Source: Anaeromyces robustus (lineage: Eukaryota; Neocallimastigomycota; Neocallimastigomycetes; Neocallimastigales; Neocallimastigaceae). Taken from it: a stretch of DNA of 64,000 bases. How positions within the stretch are numbered: the stretch's first letter is position 1; each line of letters begins with the position of its first letter. Where the stretch lies: the NCBI GenBank assembly GCA_002104895.1, contig MCFG01000280.1:18501-82500 (forward strand), given 5' to 3'. The position numbers were made by a program, and so were the translations under genes. Of the stretch, positions 13,472-26,700 are shown piece by piece. Below the pieces are notes generated by a model. That model was not told the origin of the DNA. It made no database searches and was given only the letters and a program-made list of their open reading frames with translations.

Positions 13472-16400
13472 AGGAACACAATATAGTTATAAACCATCAA
13501 ATTCTCAATCAACTCTTTTGGTTAATTTTGAAATAAATAATTTGAATAGCAATAATAAAAATAATGGAGAAAGTAGCAATACAAATGTCAAAATGGAAAT
13601 TGATGATAATACTATAGGTAGTAGCCAAAATGAAAGTTCAAAGTCTGCATTACCTCATAGAAGAAGAGCCCAAAGGTACAAAAGAAGTGAAAATGCTCGA
13701 AGAATATTTTTTGCTAGTATTGCTGAAAAAAAGAAAAAAAGAATAGAGAAGCATTTAAAATTAGGAGTAATTATATGTTACTGTTGTTTTTAATAAAATA
13801 TATAACATATAATATATATAATATTTAATATTTTAACATAAATAATTTATATATAGAAACAAGCAAAAGACAAATTAGTTTATACATTAAGAAATTATAA
13901 AGAAGGAGAACTTCCTGATATTCAAATAAAGTATAAAGAAATAATTCAACCACTTCAAGCATTAGCAATTGTTGATATAGATATTTCTAAAAATTTGTTT
14001 ATGATGATTCTTGATTCAATATGGTCGAAAAGAAAAGAAATTATGGTATTTTTTTTTTCTATATATATAGTTAATACAGAAAAAAAATTTTTTATAAAAA
14101 TTTTTATATAGATTAAATTTTTTTTTTATAATTTTTTTAAATAAAACTTTCAATATTAGAATGATAATGAATGCGAGATTTTTACTGATAAAATTGTAAA
14201 ATGCTTAAATGTTATTCTTGAAAATACAACTGAGAATGATTTTTCATTTATTACTTCAATTCTTGTAAATAAATATTTTAATTATAAAAAAATATAATAA
14301 TAATTTATAAAATAATCAAAATATTTTATTTATATTTATTTATTTTTAAAATTGTTTTTTTTTTTCTTATATATCCAGACTTTTTGTTTAAAAGAAAATA
14401 TTTATGTTGATACTGATATATTGAAAAAAATTGGATTGAATAGTAATAATCAAGCCTTAGCAATTTTGCTTATTGAAAATATTCAAATGAATCAACAAGA
14501 AACTTCACAATCTGTTGTTGATTACGACAATAAAAAATTATGGAATAATTTAGCTCAATTATATAAATCTATTGGTGAAAATGAAATATATAGAAATATT
14601 GAAGAAAGTAAAATTAAAGCTAATCAATCATTAAAAGGTATTAATTTTACTATAGATATGTCTTGGATTTAATTAATTCATTTATTATTAATATATACAT
14701 GATTTATATATATATATATTAAAAAAATAGATGCTATTGAAATGGAAGTTTTAGGTTTATATCAAGATGCATTAAATATTTATTCTAATATATTAGAAAA
14801 TCTAAATCAAATGACTGATGAATATGAAGTATATAATATAATAATTATTTATAAATTATCACAGTATTATAATTTATACTTAATAAAATTTTTAAATTTA
14901 TAATATATAGCAAAGTTTATGTGAACAAGGAAGATTAGAATGCTATAATAAGGTATAAATTATAAATAATAATAAAAACAAAAATATATTTATCCTTTTT
15001 ATATAATTTAATATATAATTTTAAAAATAATATTAAAAATAATCTTTTTTATTAGCTTGGAAGTTGGTCAGATCTTGTAGATAATGTAGTTGATATTTGT
15101 AATAATGATCTTGAAAGTTTATGGGATGTTAATAAAAAAGTATTTATACAAAAAAGTTTTTTTTATTATTAAAATATATATTGTATAAATTATTTCATTT
15201 ATTGTAATTATTATTAAAACTTTTTCTTTCTTTTATTATTCAATATAGGATTTACTTAATTATTATATAAGAGGTTTTACTAAATTACATCAAGGATATT
15301 ATGATCGAGAAAAAAATTATCATGAATGGAATGAAGATAATGAAAATCCAATTATTCAATTTTTAGAAAATGCTTTAAAAGATAACATTAAAAGGTAATA
15401 TGAAAAGAGAATAATATTGAATATATATTAATTAAATATAATATAATTATTAACATAAAAAAGAATAATATGGAATATATATTAATTAAATATATAATAA
15501 TTATATTATATATTATAACATTTATATAGAGAAACAGTCAACTCTTATTATCCATATGGTAATTATTATTATTATTAAAAATTAATAAATAAACTAATAA
15601 TAAGCTAATCATTTATATTAAATATTTAATTTTTTTATAGAACTCTCAGTTATTAGTATGATGGAAAATAATATTAATCAAACGAGATATTATATATATC
15701 AAACCTACGAAATGATATACAAATCATTATCAAATACAAATTTCTTTACTAATAATAATCATTTAATGAAAGCTAGTCAAATTCAATCGGTAAATATTTT
15801 ATTTTATCATAATAAGCAGTATCATCATCACTCTCTGATGCTGTTTCTGGTTCTTCTTCTTTTACTCCTTCATCATTATCATTATATTCATCTAATATAA
15901 CATCTAATATAATTTTATTATTATTATTATTATTAATATTATTATTAATATTATTATTATTATTAAAATTTAAACTATTATTTCAATAATAGATTTTAGA
16001 AATAACGGAAGCTCTTGATTTAATTGATAGTTTAAATACTGATAAAGGAGATTATATACTTAATAAAATGTTTTTAAAATGGAATTCAAGATATCCATCA
16101 GATAATGATACATCTATTGATTACTGGTTTGATATATGTGAGAATAGAGAAATTTTATTGGATCAAATAAAAAAATCTATTGAGAATGATAATTATGATA
16201 AAAAATTAATTGAACAGAAAAAAAATATATGGTTAACTTGTAGTAAAGCTGCTTTAAAGATGAAAAATTTCTTTGTTGTAGCATCTTGTCTTAGTAAAAG
16301 TAAGAGTTATGGTCTTTCAAAATTGGAATTTTCTTATGAAGCTATTAAATATATAGTAACAGAATTAAAAATTTTAAAAGATCCTGAAGAAAGATTTAAA

Positions 16401-17072
16401 AAGATTGTATCACTTGGAATTTCTTTATCTGGCCTTTACAAAGTAATTAACAATAAATTATATTTTTTCCATTTAAAATAAAAAAAAAGAAATAATTTAT
16501 AATTATAATAGTAATATTAATATTGATATTATATTTATTTTAATAGAAATTAGAAAAGAATCCCGATTATAAATTATTAGCAAAATTATATCAATTAGAT
16601 AGTAAATTAGCATCAATTATTCTTGAAGATAAAAGTTCTATGCATCAAAATCTTATTAATGAATGTCAAACAAATTCTAAATTTTCAAAATTTATACCAG
16701 AAACATTTAATAAAGATAGAGCATCTTTATTATATTATTTCCAAGGAAGAGGTTTAAAAAGATTATTAGAAACTTTAAAATTATATAAACAAATGAATAT
16801 GACTAATGTTAGTAATTTATAATAATTTTAATTTATATTAATAAGTATAAATTTACTAGTATTTCTTTATAGTAATATTTTTATAATATATATTTTTTTA
16901 TAGGAAAATAAGAAAATTTATCTCTCAGTAGCAACTTTTTGTGATCAAAGTATTAAAAGAACTGAAAATAACAATGATGGAGAATTAACAGTATTATTTA
17001 TTTATTAATCTTTTTTTATATTATATTTATAAAAAACTTAAAAAATAAAAAAATAAAAAAAATAAAATTAAA

Positions 17073-17112
<40 letters not shown>

Positions 17113-20100
17113 TAATTATTTTTCCATTAAAAAATTATTTTTATTATACATTATTTAGGATAAAGACTTAAAGAGCTTTGAGGAATATTCAAAATTAGAA
17201 ATTAAATATTTATTAAAAGCATTAAAATATGGTTCCACAGAAGGAATTCAATTATTCCCGAGATTATTACAACTAATTGAAAATAATGAAACGAATCAAC
17301 AAACATTTATGAAAAATGTAAGAATTAATAATATATATAAATATATATTTATATAAGTTTTTATACATTACTAAAGTAAATCCAAAAATATTTAATGAAT
17401 ATATAATAGGTTGAAGGAGTTGAATCATGGTTATTTATTAGATGGATACCACAAATAACAGCTCTTTTAGATAAAGATTGTGGTTATGCATTAATACCAT
17501 TATTAAAAGAGGTTATTAAATAAAATTTATTTTTTTTTTTTTTCATTTTTATTCATTATTATAAAAAAATGAAAATTATAAATTAATATTAATAAATAAA
17601 ACATTCCTTTTTTTCAAAAATATACATAGATCGCTATAAATTATCCAAATGCATTAAATTATCCATTGAATATAAGTTGCGAACAATATAATTTTGAAAA
17701 TAGATCCACCAATAAATATAATATGAATGTAGAAGAAGAAATTAAAAAACTTAAAGAAATTATATATGATGAACAAAATGAGAATTTCATTAAGGAATTA
17801 CAAAGATTATCTGAACCTGTTCATATTTACAAAGACTATGCTGAAAAAATTGCTGTAAATATAATAAATCTTATTACTAATATTAATATTATCATAAATA
17901 CATATACATGTGTGTTTTTTTATATATTGAATTTATTATTCCATTTAAATATATATATATATATTATAAAAAATTTTGTTCATTTTATTAATTTATTTAT
18001 AATTATAACAGGAAACTCTAGCAAGTAAAGAAAAATCTAGTAAAAAAATTGCTGATTTAAAAGAATACACTCAAGTTATTTTTGATTATTTAATTGATCC
18101 TTCACCTGAAAAAGCTGGAACAATTTATATCTTTTATATTATTTCTTTTTTTTTTAATAAATTAATAATAATAATTTCTATTATTATTATTATTATTACT
18201 ATTATTATTATTATTTATTATAATTGTTTTTGTTTTTTTTCCTTAATCTTTAATTTTTTTTATTTATTTTTTTTTACATCAGAAATTCTCTAAGAAATAT
18301 AAAAAAGAATTGAAGAAAGTTTTTGGTAAGAAATATAATAATTATAAACTTAAACTTTTTTATAAAAATTATTAAATTTTTGTTAAAAAATAATTTGTAT
18401 ATTTATTAATGTTATTGTTATTTTATTATATTTATCATTTAGATTTATCAAATTTAGTAAAAACCAAACCAAAAACATATTTGAATATATATAAAAAACA
18501 ATTAACAACACTCCGTAGTGATAAAGAATTTGAAAGAAATGAAACATACAAAACACAATTAAAGAATTATTCTATTTGGCTTGCAGAATATCAAGGAAAG
18601 AACTATGATAAAGTAATAAATATATTTTAATTAAAAATAAAATAAAAAAATAATATATACATTTCTTATTTTTTTTATATATATTTTTTATAAATATTAT
18701 TTATTATAATTAAATAGGAAATCGAAATACCTGGACAATATGATGGAAAAAGTAATCCAAGATTAAAGAAAAATAAAAATATATCTATTTTTAATTCAAA
18801 TATACTTGTATTAAATTCTTTAAGAAAACCTAAAAGATTAGAAATTATTGGTGATGATGAATCTCAACATTTATTCCTTGTTAAAGTAATATCATTATAT
18901 GTTTAATAATAAATAATCAAAAACAAAAAATTTGAAAAATAATTGAAAAATATAATAATAATAATAATTAAACTTTTCTTAATAATGTATATTTATATAT
19001 ACTAATGTATTAACTACAATTCTTTATCTTTTTATTTCATAGGGGGGTGAAGATTTAAGACTAGATCAAAGAATTCAACAATTATTCAATATTATGAATG
19101 ATTTATTAATAAAGGAACCTTACTGTAAAAAAAATAATATTAATATAAAAACATATAAAGTTATTCCAATGACCGGTTCTTTAGGTATAATTGAATGGGT
19201 TGTAAGTATTTTATATATTTAGTTATTATCTTATTTGTTTATTTAACAATAAATAATATATTATAATTAAATTACATTTGTACTAATGAAAAAATATTAT
19301 TATATTTATATAAAATATTAATTAATAGCCTGATACTATATCAATCGGAAGTTGCGTTCAAGAAATGGTTGAAGATAAAAGTTTAATTGTAAATTCAAGA
19401 AATAAATATGTTGATTGGGTAAATTCATTTTATAAAAAAGGAGGAGGTATGTGTATTTACTTTATTTTAAATTTGAAAAATAAAATAATTATATTATAAT
19501 CATTTCAATTTAAATTAAATAATATTGATATATAATAATTTATATAGAAAATGTATTCCATACAATGTTCAAAAAAGCCAGTAGAGAAGAAACAATTAAT
19601 AACTTAACCAAAATAGAAGATCAAATACCTAAAAGATTAATTAATAAATATTTATTAAAAATTATTAGAACTCCAGATATTTATATTAAGATTAGAAATG
19701 AATATGCCAATTCACTTGCTGCAATTAGTATATGTTCTTATATTCTTGGTAACTATTTTTATAATTATTATAATTGATTACTATAAAAAATAATAGAATA
19801 ATATATTAATTTTATGAAAATTAAAAAAAAAAAAAAAAAAATGAAAGGAATTGGTGATCGTCACTTGGAAAATATTTTAATTAATAAAAATAGGTAAAAT
19901 ATTCTCTATTAAAATTAATCATCATGAAATTATTTTAACTTTATAATATTTATATATATATTAATTATAATTTTTTTTTACAAATAATTTATATAAAAAT
20001 AACAGTGGACAACTTATTGGAATTGATTTTGGTCATGCATTTGGAACAGCTACCGAAGTTCTTGCTATACCAGAAATGGTTCCATTTAGATTAACATCAC

Positions 20101-20952
20101 AAATGATTGATTGTCTTAATCCTTTAGGTATTTCTGTTTTACTTGAAATCCCTATGATTTATATTCAAACTGGTAAATTTATATTAAATTTAATATAATG
20201 AAAAGTATTATAATTCAAATATTATAAATTATATAAATATTTAATTTTAAATATAAATATATTATATCAAATATATTTTTTTTCTTTCGATATATTTAGT
20301 ATTAAGAGAAAATAGTGAAATTTTATTAAATGCCATGAGTATTTTCATTAATGAACCATTATTAGATTGGAGAAACTTTGCTTTACGTCAAGCTAAACAA
20401 CAAAGTATGATTATTTTTTTTTATTTTTTTTTAAAAATATATTATATTGGGACAATGATTTTTCTTATGTAATTTTTTATAATTAATGTTACACAAAATT
20501 TAAATAAGAATATCAAATTATTTATAAATAATTATTAATAAATAACTTAAAATTTAAAAAAATAATATTTGAATTAATTAGTAATATATTAGTATAGTAT
20601 ATATTATTCATAAAAAAAATAATTAATAAATATAATTTTTGATTCATTTAAAATAAGTACTATTATTCTAACATATATAATTTATATTTTAATATTTAAT
20701 TAAAAAAAAAAAAAAAATAAAAATTAATTAAAAAAAAAAAATAAAAATAAAAATAAAGAAATAATAACAAAAAAGGATGAAGAATCAATGAATACATTAG
20801 AACCCCCAAAATGGTATCCTAAACAGAAATTAAGTATTGCTGAAAAAAAATTAAAGGGAGAAAATCCATCAAGTAATTATTTAAAATTAAATGAAATATT
20901 AAATAATATTTTTTTTATAATATAAGTATTTAAATAAAAAAGCAACAATATC

Positions 20953-21004
<52 letters not shown>

Positions 21005-21245
21005 AGATATTTTAATTACTGAACTTGAAAACGGACATGGTAATACATCATTTATTAGATATTTAAAAGAAATAGTTAAAGGAGATCCAAAATATAATAT
21101 AAGAGCTCAACCAGAATATAATGAAATTAATGAAGAAGGAAATAATATATTAACACCAATGCAACAAGTTAAATCATTAATTGATTTAGCAACTGATAAA
21201 AATATATTAGGAAGAGCTTGGGTTGGATGGTCTCCATTTGTCTAA
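870..21245 (+). CDS. PRKDC: DNA-dependent protein kinase catalytic subunit (DNA-PKcs) homologue, about 66 exons
   Basis: Giant PIKK serine/threonine kinase that, in animals, binds Ku at DNA double-strand breaks and drives non-homologous end joining in the nucleus. The ATG at 870-872 opens a 127-nt first exon; the stop is TAA at 21243-21245. A hand tally gives about 66 exons and 12.1 kb of coding sequence, so roughly 4,000 residues, close to the vertebrate protein (about 4,100). Diagnostic stretches: AIRGYGLFSGPCK near 3330-3370, GELPDIQIKYKEIIQPLQA near 13900-13970, EIPGQYDGKSNPR at 18721 onward, GGEDLRLDQ at 19043, GIGDRHLEN near 19850, IDFGHAFGTAT near 20020, and a FATC end NILGRAWVGWSPFV. 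These match DNA-PKcs rather than ATM, ATR, TOR or SMG1. Most introns are GT-AG and 60-370 nt; two look AT-AC. No internal stop or frame break was needed. A few boundaries (near 6566, 11866, 13146, 20402) remain approximate. Confidence 0.95.
7962..8055 (+). repeat. (TTA)n array in an intron, about 31 copies
   Basis: Uninterrupted trinucleotide array just after the GT donor that closes the long exon ending near 7921. Reading through it gives a spurious polyleucine tail; the next real exon starts near 8090. Confidence 0.95.
9687..9869 (+). other. PRKDC: candidate U12-type AT-AC intron in PRKDC
   Basis: No GT donor fits between the exon starting near 9467 and the one coding for YLPNSEVNG. The exon instead ends at TTA CAA (9686) and is followed by ATATCCTTT (9687-9695), the perfect U12 donor. 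Before the next exon lies TTTGTTAAA (9854-9862), then the first downstream AC (9868-9869). The junction is phase 0 and reads FNILQ|IMYEYLP. This fits the recalled vertebrate DNA-PKcs segment (LMEVFYCRLP) without a gap. Branch point to acceptor is about 8 nt, slightly short of the usual range. Intron length is 183 nt. Confidence 0.8.
13131..13628 (+). other. PRKDC: S/TQ cluster across three exons, equivalent to the ABCDE autophosphorylation region
   Basis: Five Ser/Thr-Gln dipeptides occur within about 100 codons: SSQS (SQ codons 13134-13139), SSQR (13291-13296), GTQY (13476-13481), NSQS (13503-13508) and SSQN (13623-13628). The first sits in DPLFTSSQ, which aligns with the vertebrate TPMFVETQ that opens the ABCDE cluster. 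The block is low in complexity (Asn/Ser) and ends in a basic stretch (HRRRAQRYKRSENARR), as the vertebrate region does before the conserved LPDIQIK block. Confidence 0.7.
13422..13470 (+). repeat. 49-nt poly(A) directly before a 3' splice site
   Basis: Forty-nine A residues followed at once by the CAG acceptor (13471-13473) of the exon starting at 13474. The usual polypyrimidine tract is missing on the sense strand. Confidence 0.95.
17080..17110 (+). repeat. (AAT)n array in a PRKDC intron
   Basis: About ten AAT units inside the intron between the exons ending near 16991 and starting near 17160. Confidence 0.9.
18127..18277 (+). other. PRKDC: second candidate U12-type AT-AC intron in PRKDC
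   Basis: The exon coding for DPSPEKAGTI has no GT before the frame degenerates. ATATCTTTT (18127-18135) is one base off the U12 donor consensus. TTCCTTAAT (18239-18247) is one base off the U12 branch point. The first AC or AG after it is AC at 18276-18277. Joining at phase 1 gives PEKAGTIY|QKFSKKYKKEL, which aligns without gaps to the vertebrate stretch DPKAPGLGAFRRKF. The branch-to-acceptor distance, about 31 nt, is longer than usual. A GC-AG alternative (GCTGG with CAG at 18280-18282) is possible but would drop residues the family keeps. Length is 151 nt. Confidence 0.65.
18719..20402 (+). other. PRKDC: PI3K-like kinase domain exons of DNA-PKcs
   Basis: Seven exons (about 18719-18885, 19043-19202, 19329-19446, 19547-19747, 19850-19892, 20006-20172, 20299-20402). 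The N-lobe has EIPGQYDGKSNPR and LRKPKRLEIIG. The ATP-site lysine is in HLFLVK|GGEDLR, split by an intron. The hinge region includes VIPMTGSLGIIEWV. The catalytic loop is GIGDRHLEN (Asp and Asn present) and the Mg-binding motif is IDFGHAF. All catalytic residues are intact, so the kinase should be active. Confidence 0.95.
20777..21245 (+). other. PRKDC: C-terminal exons with FATC domain of DNA-PKcs
   Basis: The last two exons encode WYPKQKLSIAEKKLKGENPS, then a PIKK regulatory segment with NIRAQPEYNE and the FATC end LIDLATDKNILGRAWVGWSP. The protein ends ...SPFV, where vertebrates have ...EPWM. The intron before 20777 is about 370 nt, the longest in the gene. Confidence 0.85.
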
Positions 21246-22558
<1,313 letters not shown>

Positions 22559-23690
22559 ATGAACCAAACACCAAGAAAAAAAAATGATATCAAACAAAGA
22601 AAGCAAATGAGTATTACTTCTTTTTTTAGTACACCAAAAACTAAAAAAGTTGTAAAAACTCAAGAAGTTACTCCCGAATCAAGAAAAGAATCCCCAAAAG
22701 ATATTAAAAATAATTTAAATACAGTAAAATCTTCACCTACAGTTAAAAGAAATGAAGAATATATAATAAATAATATTAAAAATTTAAATATTAATAATAA
22801 TACAAAAGAAGATTTAGCAGAAGGAAAAGAAAATATTAATAATAATACAAAAGAAGATTCAGCAGAAGGAAAAGAAAATATTAAAAATAATAAAAAAAAA
22901 GTAACAGAAGAAAAAATCAAACGTGAAATAGAAATGGATACTGATTCAGAAGAAGAAATGCCAATTATGTATAAAAAAAAGGTATTATTATTTTATATAT
23001 CAATAATAATTATTTTAAATATTTTTATGTAATATACATTTTTTTAATATTATATTATTATATTGTTTATGTTGATATATTGATATTTGTGTATATGTGA
23101 TATATTATGTTGTTTTATTTTTTTAAAAAAGAAAATAAAAATTACAATTGAAAAAGAAACAATTCAAAAAAGTAATAATAATATAAAAGGTATAATAATA
23201 ATAATTATAATAATAATAATAATTCTTTTATCATTTTTTATATAAAAGAAATTTAAAAAAATTTAAAAAATTTCTTTTAATAATATTTTAAAATTATTTG
23301 TATATACATAATATATTTCAGAAGAAGAAGAAAATAATGAAGAACCACCAAAAAGAGAATTAAGACATTTAAGAAGAGGAACACAAATGAAAAGAAAAAT
23401 TAACTATAAAGAAAGTGATAGTGAAGGATCAGATAATGACGATAGTGACGAGTATGTACCAAAGAATGAAGAATCAGGTAAATATATTATATATTATTTT
23501 AAATATTAATAAAATATTATTACATTTTATATATTATATATCATTATTATTGTCATTATTATTGTTCATAGTTTATAATTGGTGTTACGATTTTTAAATA
23601 TATATATTTGTATTTCTCTTACTAAAAAACCATAATTTAAATGTTTTTAATATATCTATAATAAAATATAATAAATAATAATAATTGATA

Positions 23691-23776
<86 letters not shown>

Positions 23777-26700
23777 GATGATGATGATGATAATGATGAA
23801 GGAGTAAAAGAAGAAGAACCAGAAACAGAATCAGAAAGTGAAGATGATACTATTTATGATGATGAAATAAAAAGAAAACCAAAGAATAATAAAAAATTTA
23901 ATTTAAATAAATTTAATAATTCAAGTCCAAGTCAAAGTCCAAGTATAAAATCAAATAGTTCTTCATATAAAAGTCCAATAGAAAAATTAAGTGCTTTCCG
24001 ATCCCCAAAAATGCCAAATAAATTTGGTTTAAGTACTCAACAAGAAAAACGTAAAGAAAAAGAAGAAAAATTTAAAGAAAAAAATGAAGATCGTTATAGT
24101 TGGTTAATGGATGTTAGAGATGAAAACGGTAGAAGACCAGGAGAAGAAGATTATGATCCACGTACATTATATATTCCATCATCAGCATGGAAAAAATTTA
24201 CACCATTTGAACGTCAATATTGGGAAATTAAAAGTAAACATTGGGAAAAAGTTGTATTCTTTAAAAAAGGTAAATTTTATGAACTTTATGAAAAAGATGC
24301 TGATATAGGTCATCAAGAATTTGATTTAAAAATGACAGATCGTGTTAATATGAGAATGGTAGGTGTACCAGAAGCATCATTTGAACAATGGGCATCACAA
24401 TTTGTAGCTAAAGGTTATAAAGTAGCTAAAGTTGATCAAATGGAAACAGCACTTAAAAAAAGTATGAATGCAAGAAATTCTAAATCAAAAGAAGAAAAAG
24501 TTATTAAACGTGAACTTTCACAAGTTTTAACAGCTGGTACATTAGTTGATTCAGGTTTCTTAACTAATGATATGAGTGCCTATTGTATGAGTATAAAAGA
24601 AGAATTACAACCTATTAATGGAGTTTCTGAATCTTATTTAGTTACAGAAGATCGTTCACCACCAAAATTTGGTGTATGTATAGTAGATACAACAACAGCT
24701 ACTTTTAAATTTTCATCATTTATTGATGATATAGATAGAACTCGATTTGAAACACTTTTAATTCAATATAAACCAAAAGAAATTGTTATAGAACGTGGAG
24801 GTTTAAGTCAACGTACAGTTCAAATGTTAAAACGTATTGTAGGTAATAAAAATCAATGGAATATTTTAATACCAGAAAAAGAATTTTGGGGACCAGAAAA
24901 AACTGAATTAGAATTAAAAATACAAAATTATTTTGATGAATCTAAAAAAAATAAAAAAGGAAATGAAGAAAATGAAGATATAGAAATGAATATGAATAAT
25001 AATGAAAATGAAAATGAAAATGAAAATAAAATGGATATTGATATTGATACAGAAAATAGAAATATACCAACAAATTGGCCAGAAGTATTAAAACAAGCAA
25101 TTAATGATCCTGTACTTTTATCAGCTATAGGAGGACTTTTATGGTATTTACAATCTTTAAAAATTGATCGTGAACTTTTTTCACTTAAAAATTTCAGTTT
25201 TTATGATCCAGTTAATGATGCTTCAAGTCTTATATTAGATGGACAAACTTTAATGAATTTAGAAGTTTTTCAAAATAATAATGATGGATCAACAGAAGGT
25301 ACACTTTTTGAATTATTAGAACATTGTACAACACCATTTGGTAAAAGACAATTTCGTAATTGGGTATGTCATCCTTTAAGAAATATTGAAGGTATAGAAG
25401 ATCGTTTAAATGCCTCAGATGATATGTTAAATATTTATGTAGAAGAAAATAATTCTAGTTTAGTAGATTATATTGATACTATTTTAAGAAAATTACCGGA
25501 TTTAGAAAGAATTATTAGTCGTATTCATGCAGGATCTTGTCAAGTTAAAGAATTTATTAAATCCTTAAAAGCATTTACAATTATTATGGAATTATTTATT
25601 AATGTATTAAATTCTCAAGTAGAACAATTAACTTCTAAAAGATTAAAAGAAATAGCCCAATTTGGATTTTTTGAAGTTTTAAAAGAAGAATTAATATGGT
25701 TTCAAAATGCTTTTGATTGGGAAAAAGCAACAAAAGAAAATAAAATTACACCTATTGATGGTTATGATGAAACTTATGATGAAACAAAACAAGCTATTAA
25801 AGATATAGAACAAGAATTACAAGATTATTTACGTAAAATACAAAAGAGATTAGGATCAAAAGAAATTGTATATAAAGATTTAGGTAAAGAAATTTATCAA
25901 ATTCAAGTACCAAAAAGATTAGTTAAATCTGTACCAAAAGATTGGATACAAATGTCTAAAACTCAAGCAGTAAATCGTTATTATAATAGTAATTTACGTA
26001 ATGATATTCAAAGATTAAATGAAGCTAAAGAATTATTTAATGATGCTGAAGGAGAAGTTAAATTACGTATTTATCAAAGATTTGATATTCATTATGATAA
26101 ATGGTTAAAAGTTATAAAATTAGTAGCCGAAGTAGATTGTTTAGCCTGTTTAGCACGTTGTCGTGAAGTATTAGGTGAACCTTCTTGTCGACCAGAATTT
26201 GTTAATCCATTAAATAATGAAATGGAAGAAAATAGTGTATTAGAATTAACAGAACTTAGACATCCATGTGTTAATGTTGGCGTCACACAAGATTTTATTC
26301 CAAATGATACCTATCTTGGTGGTGTTTATAATGAAGATGAAATTGAAAATGATACTATGGATACAGATAATAATAATACTACTATTACTACTAATAATAA
26401 TAATAAAAAGGAAAGACCAAAATTAATTTTATTAACAGGACCAAATATGGGTGGTAAATCTACACTTTTACGTCAAACCTGTATAGCTGTTATTATGGCA
26501 CAAATAGGATGTTATGTACCAGCAAGAAAATGTCGATTAACCCCATTTGATCGTATCTTTACAAGAATAGGAGCTAATGATAATATTTTAGCAGGACAAA
26601 GTACTTTTATGATAGAATTAGCAGAAACTTCAAAAATTTTAAAAGAAGCAACCCCACGTTCATTAGTTATATTAGATGAATTAGGTCGTGGTACCAGTAC

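Larger units (their letters stand above)
14379..18612 (+). other. PRKDC: FAT-domain exons of DNA-PKcs
   Basis: About 16 exons coding for TPR-like helical repeats between the LPDIQIK block and the kinase. Recognisable landmarks are LWNNLAQLYKSIGENEIYR near 14539-14595, FLKWNSRYPSDND near 16070-16110, LKALKYGSTEGIQLFPRLLQ near 17215-17275, and FIRWIPQITALLDKDCGY near 17433-17487. All are in the order known for vertebrate DNA-PKcs. Confidence 0.85.
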
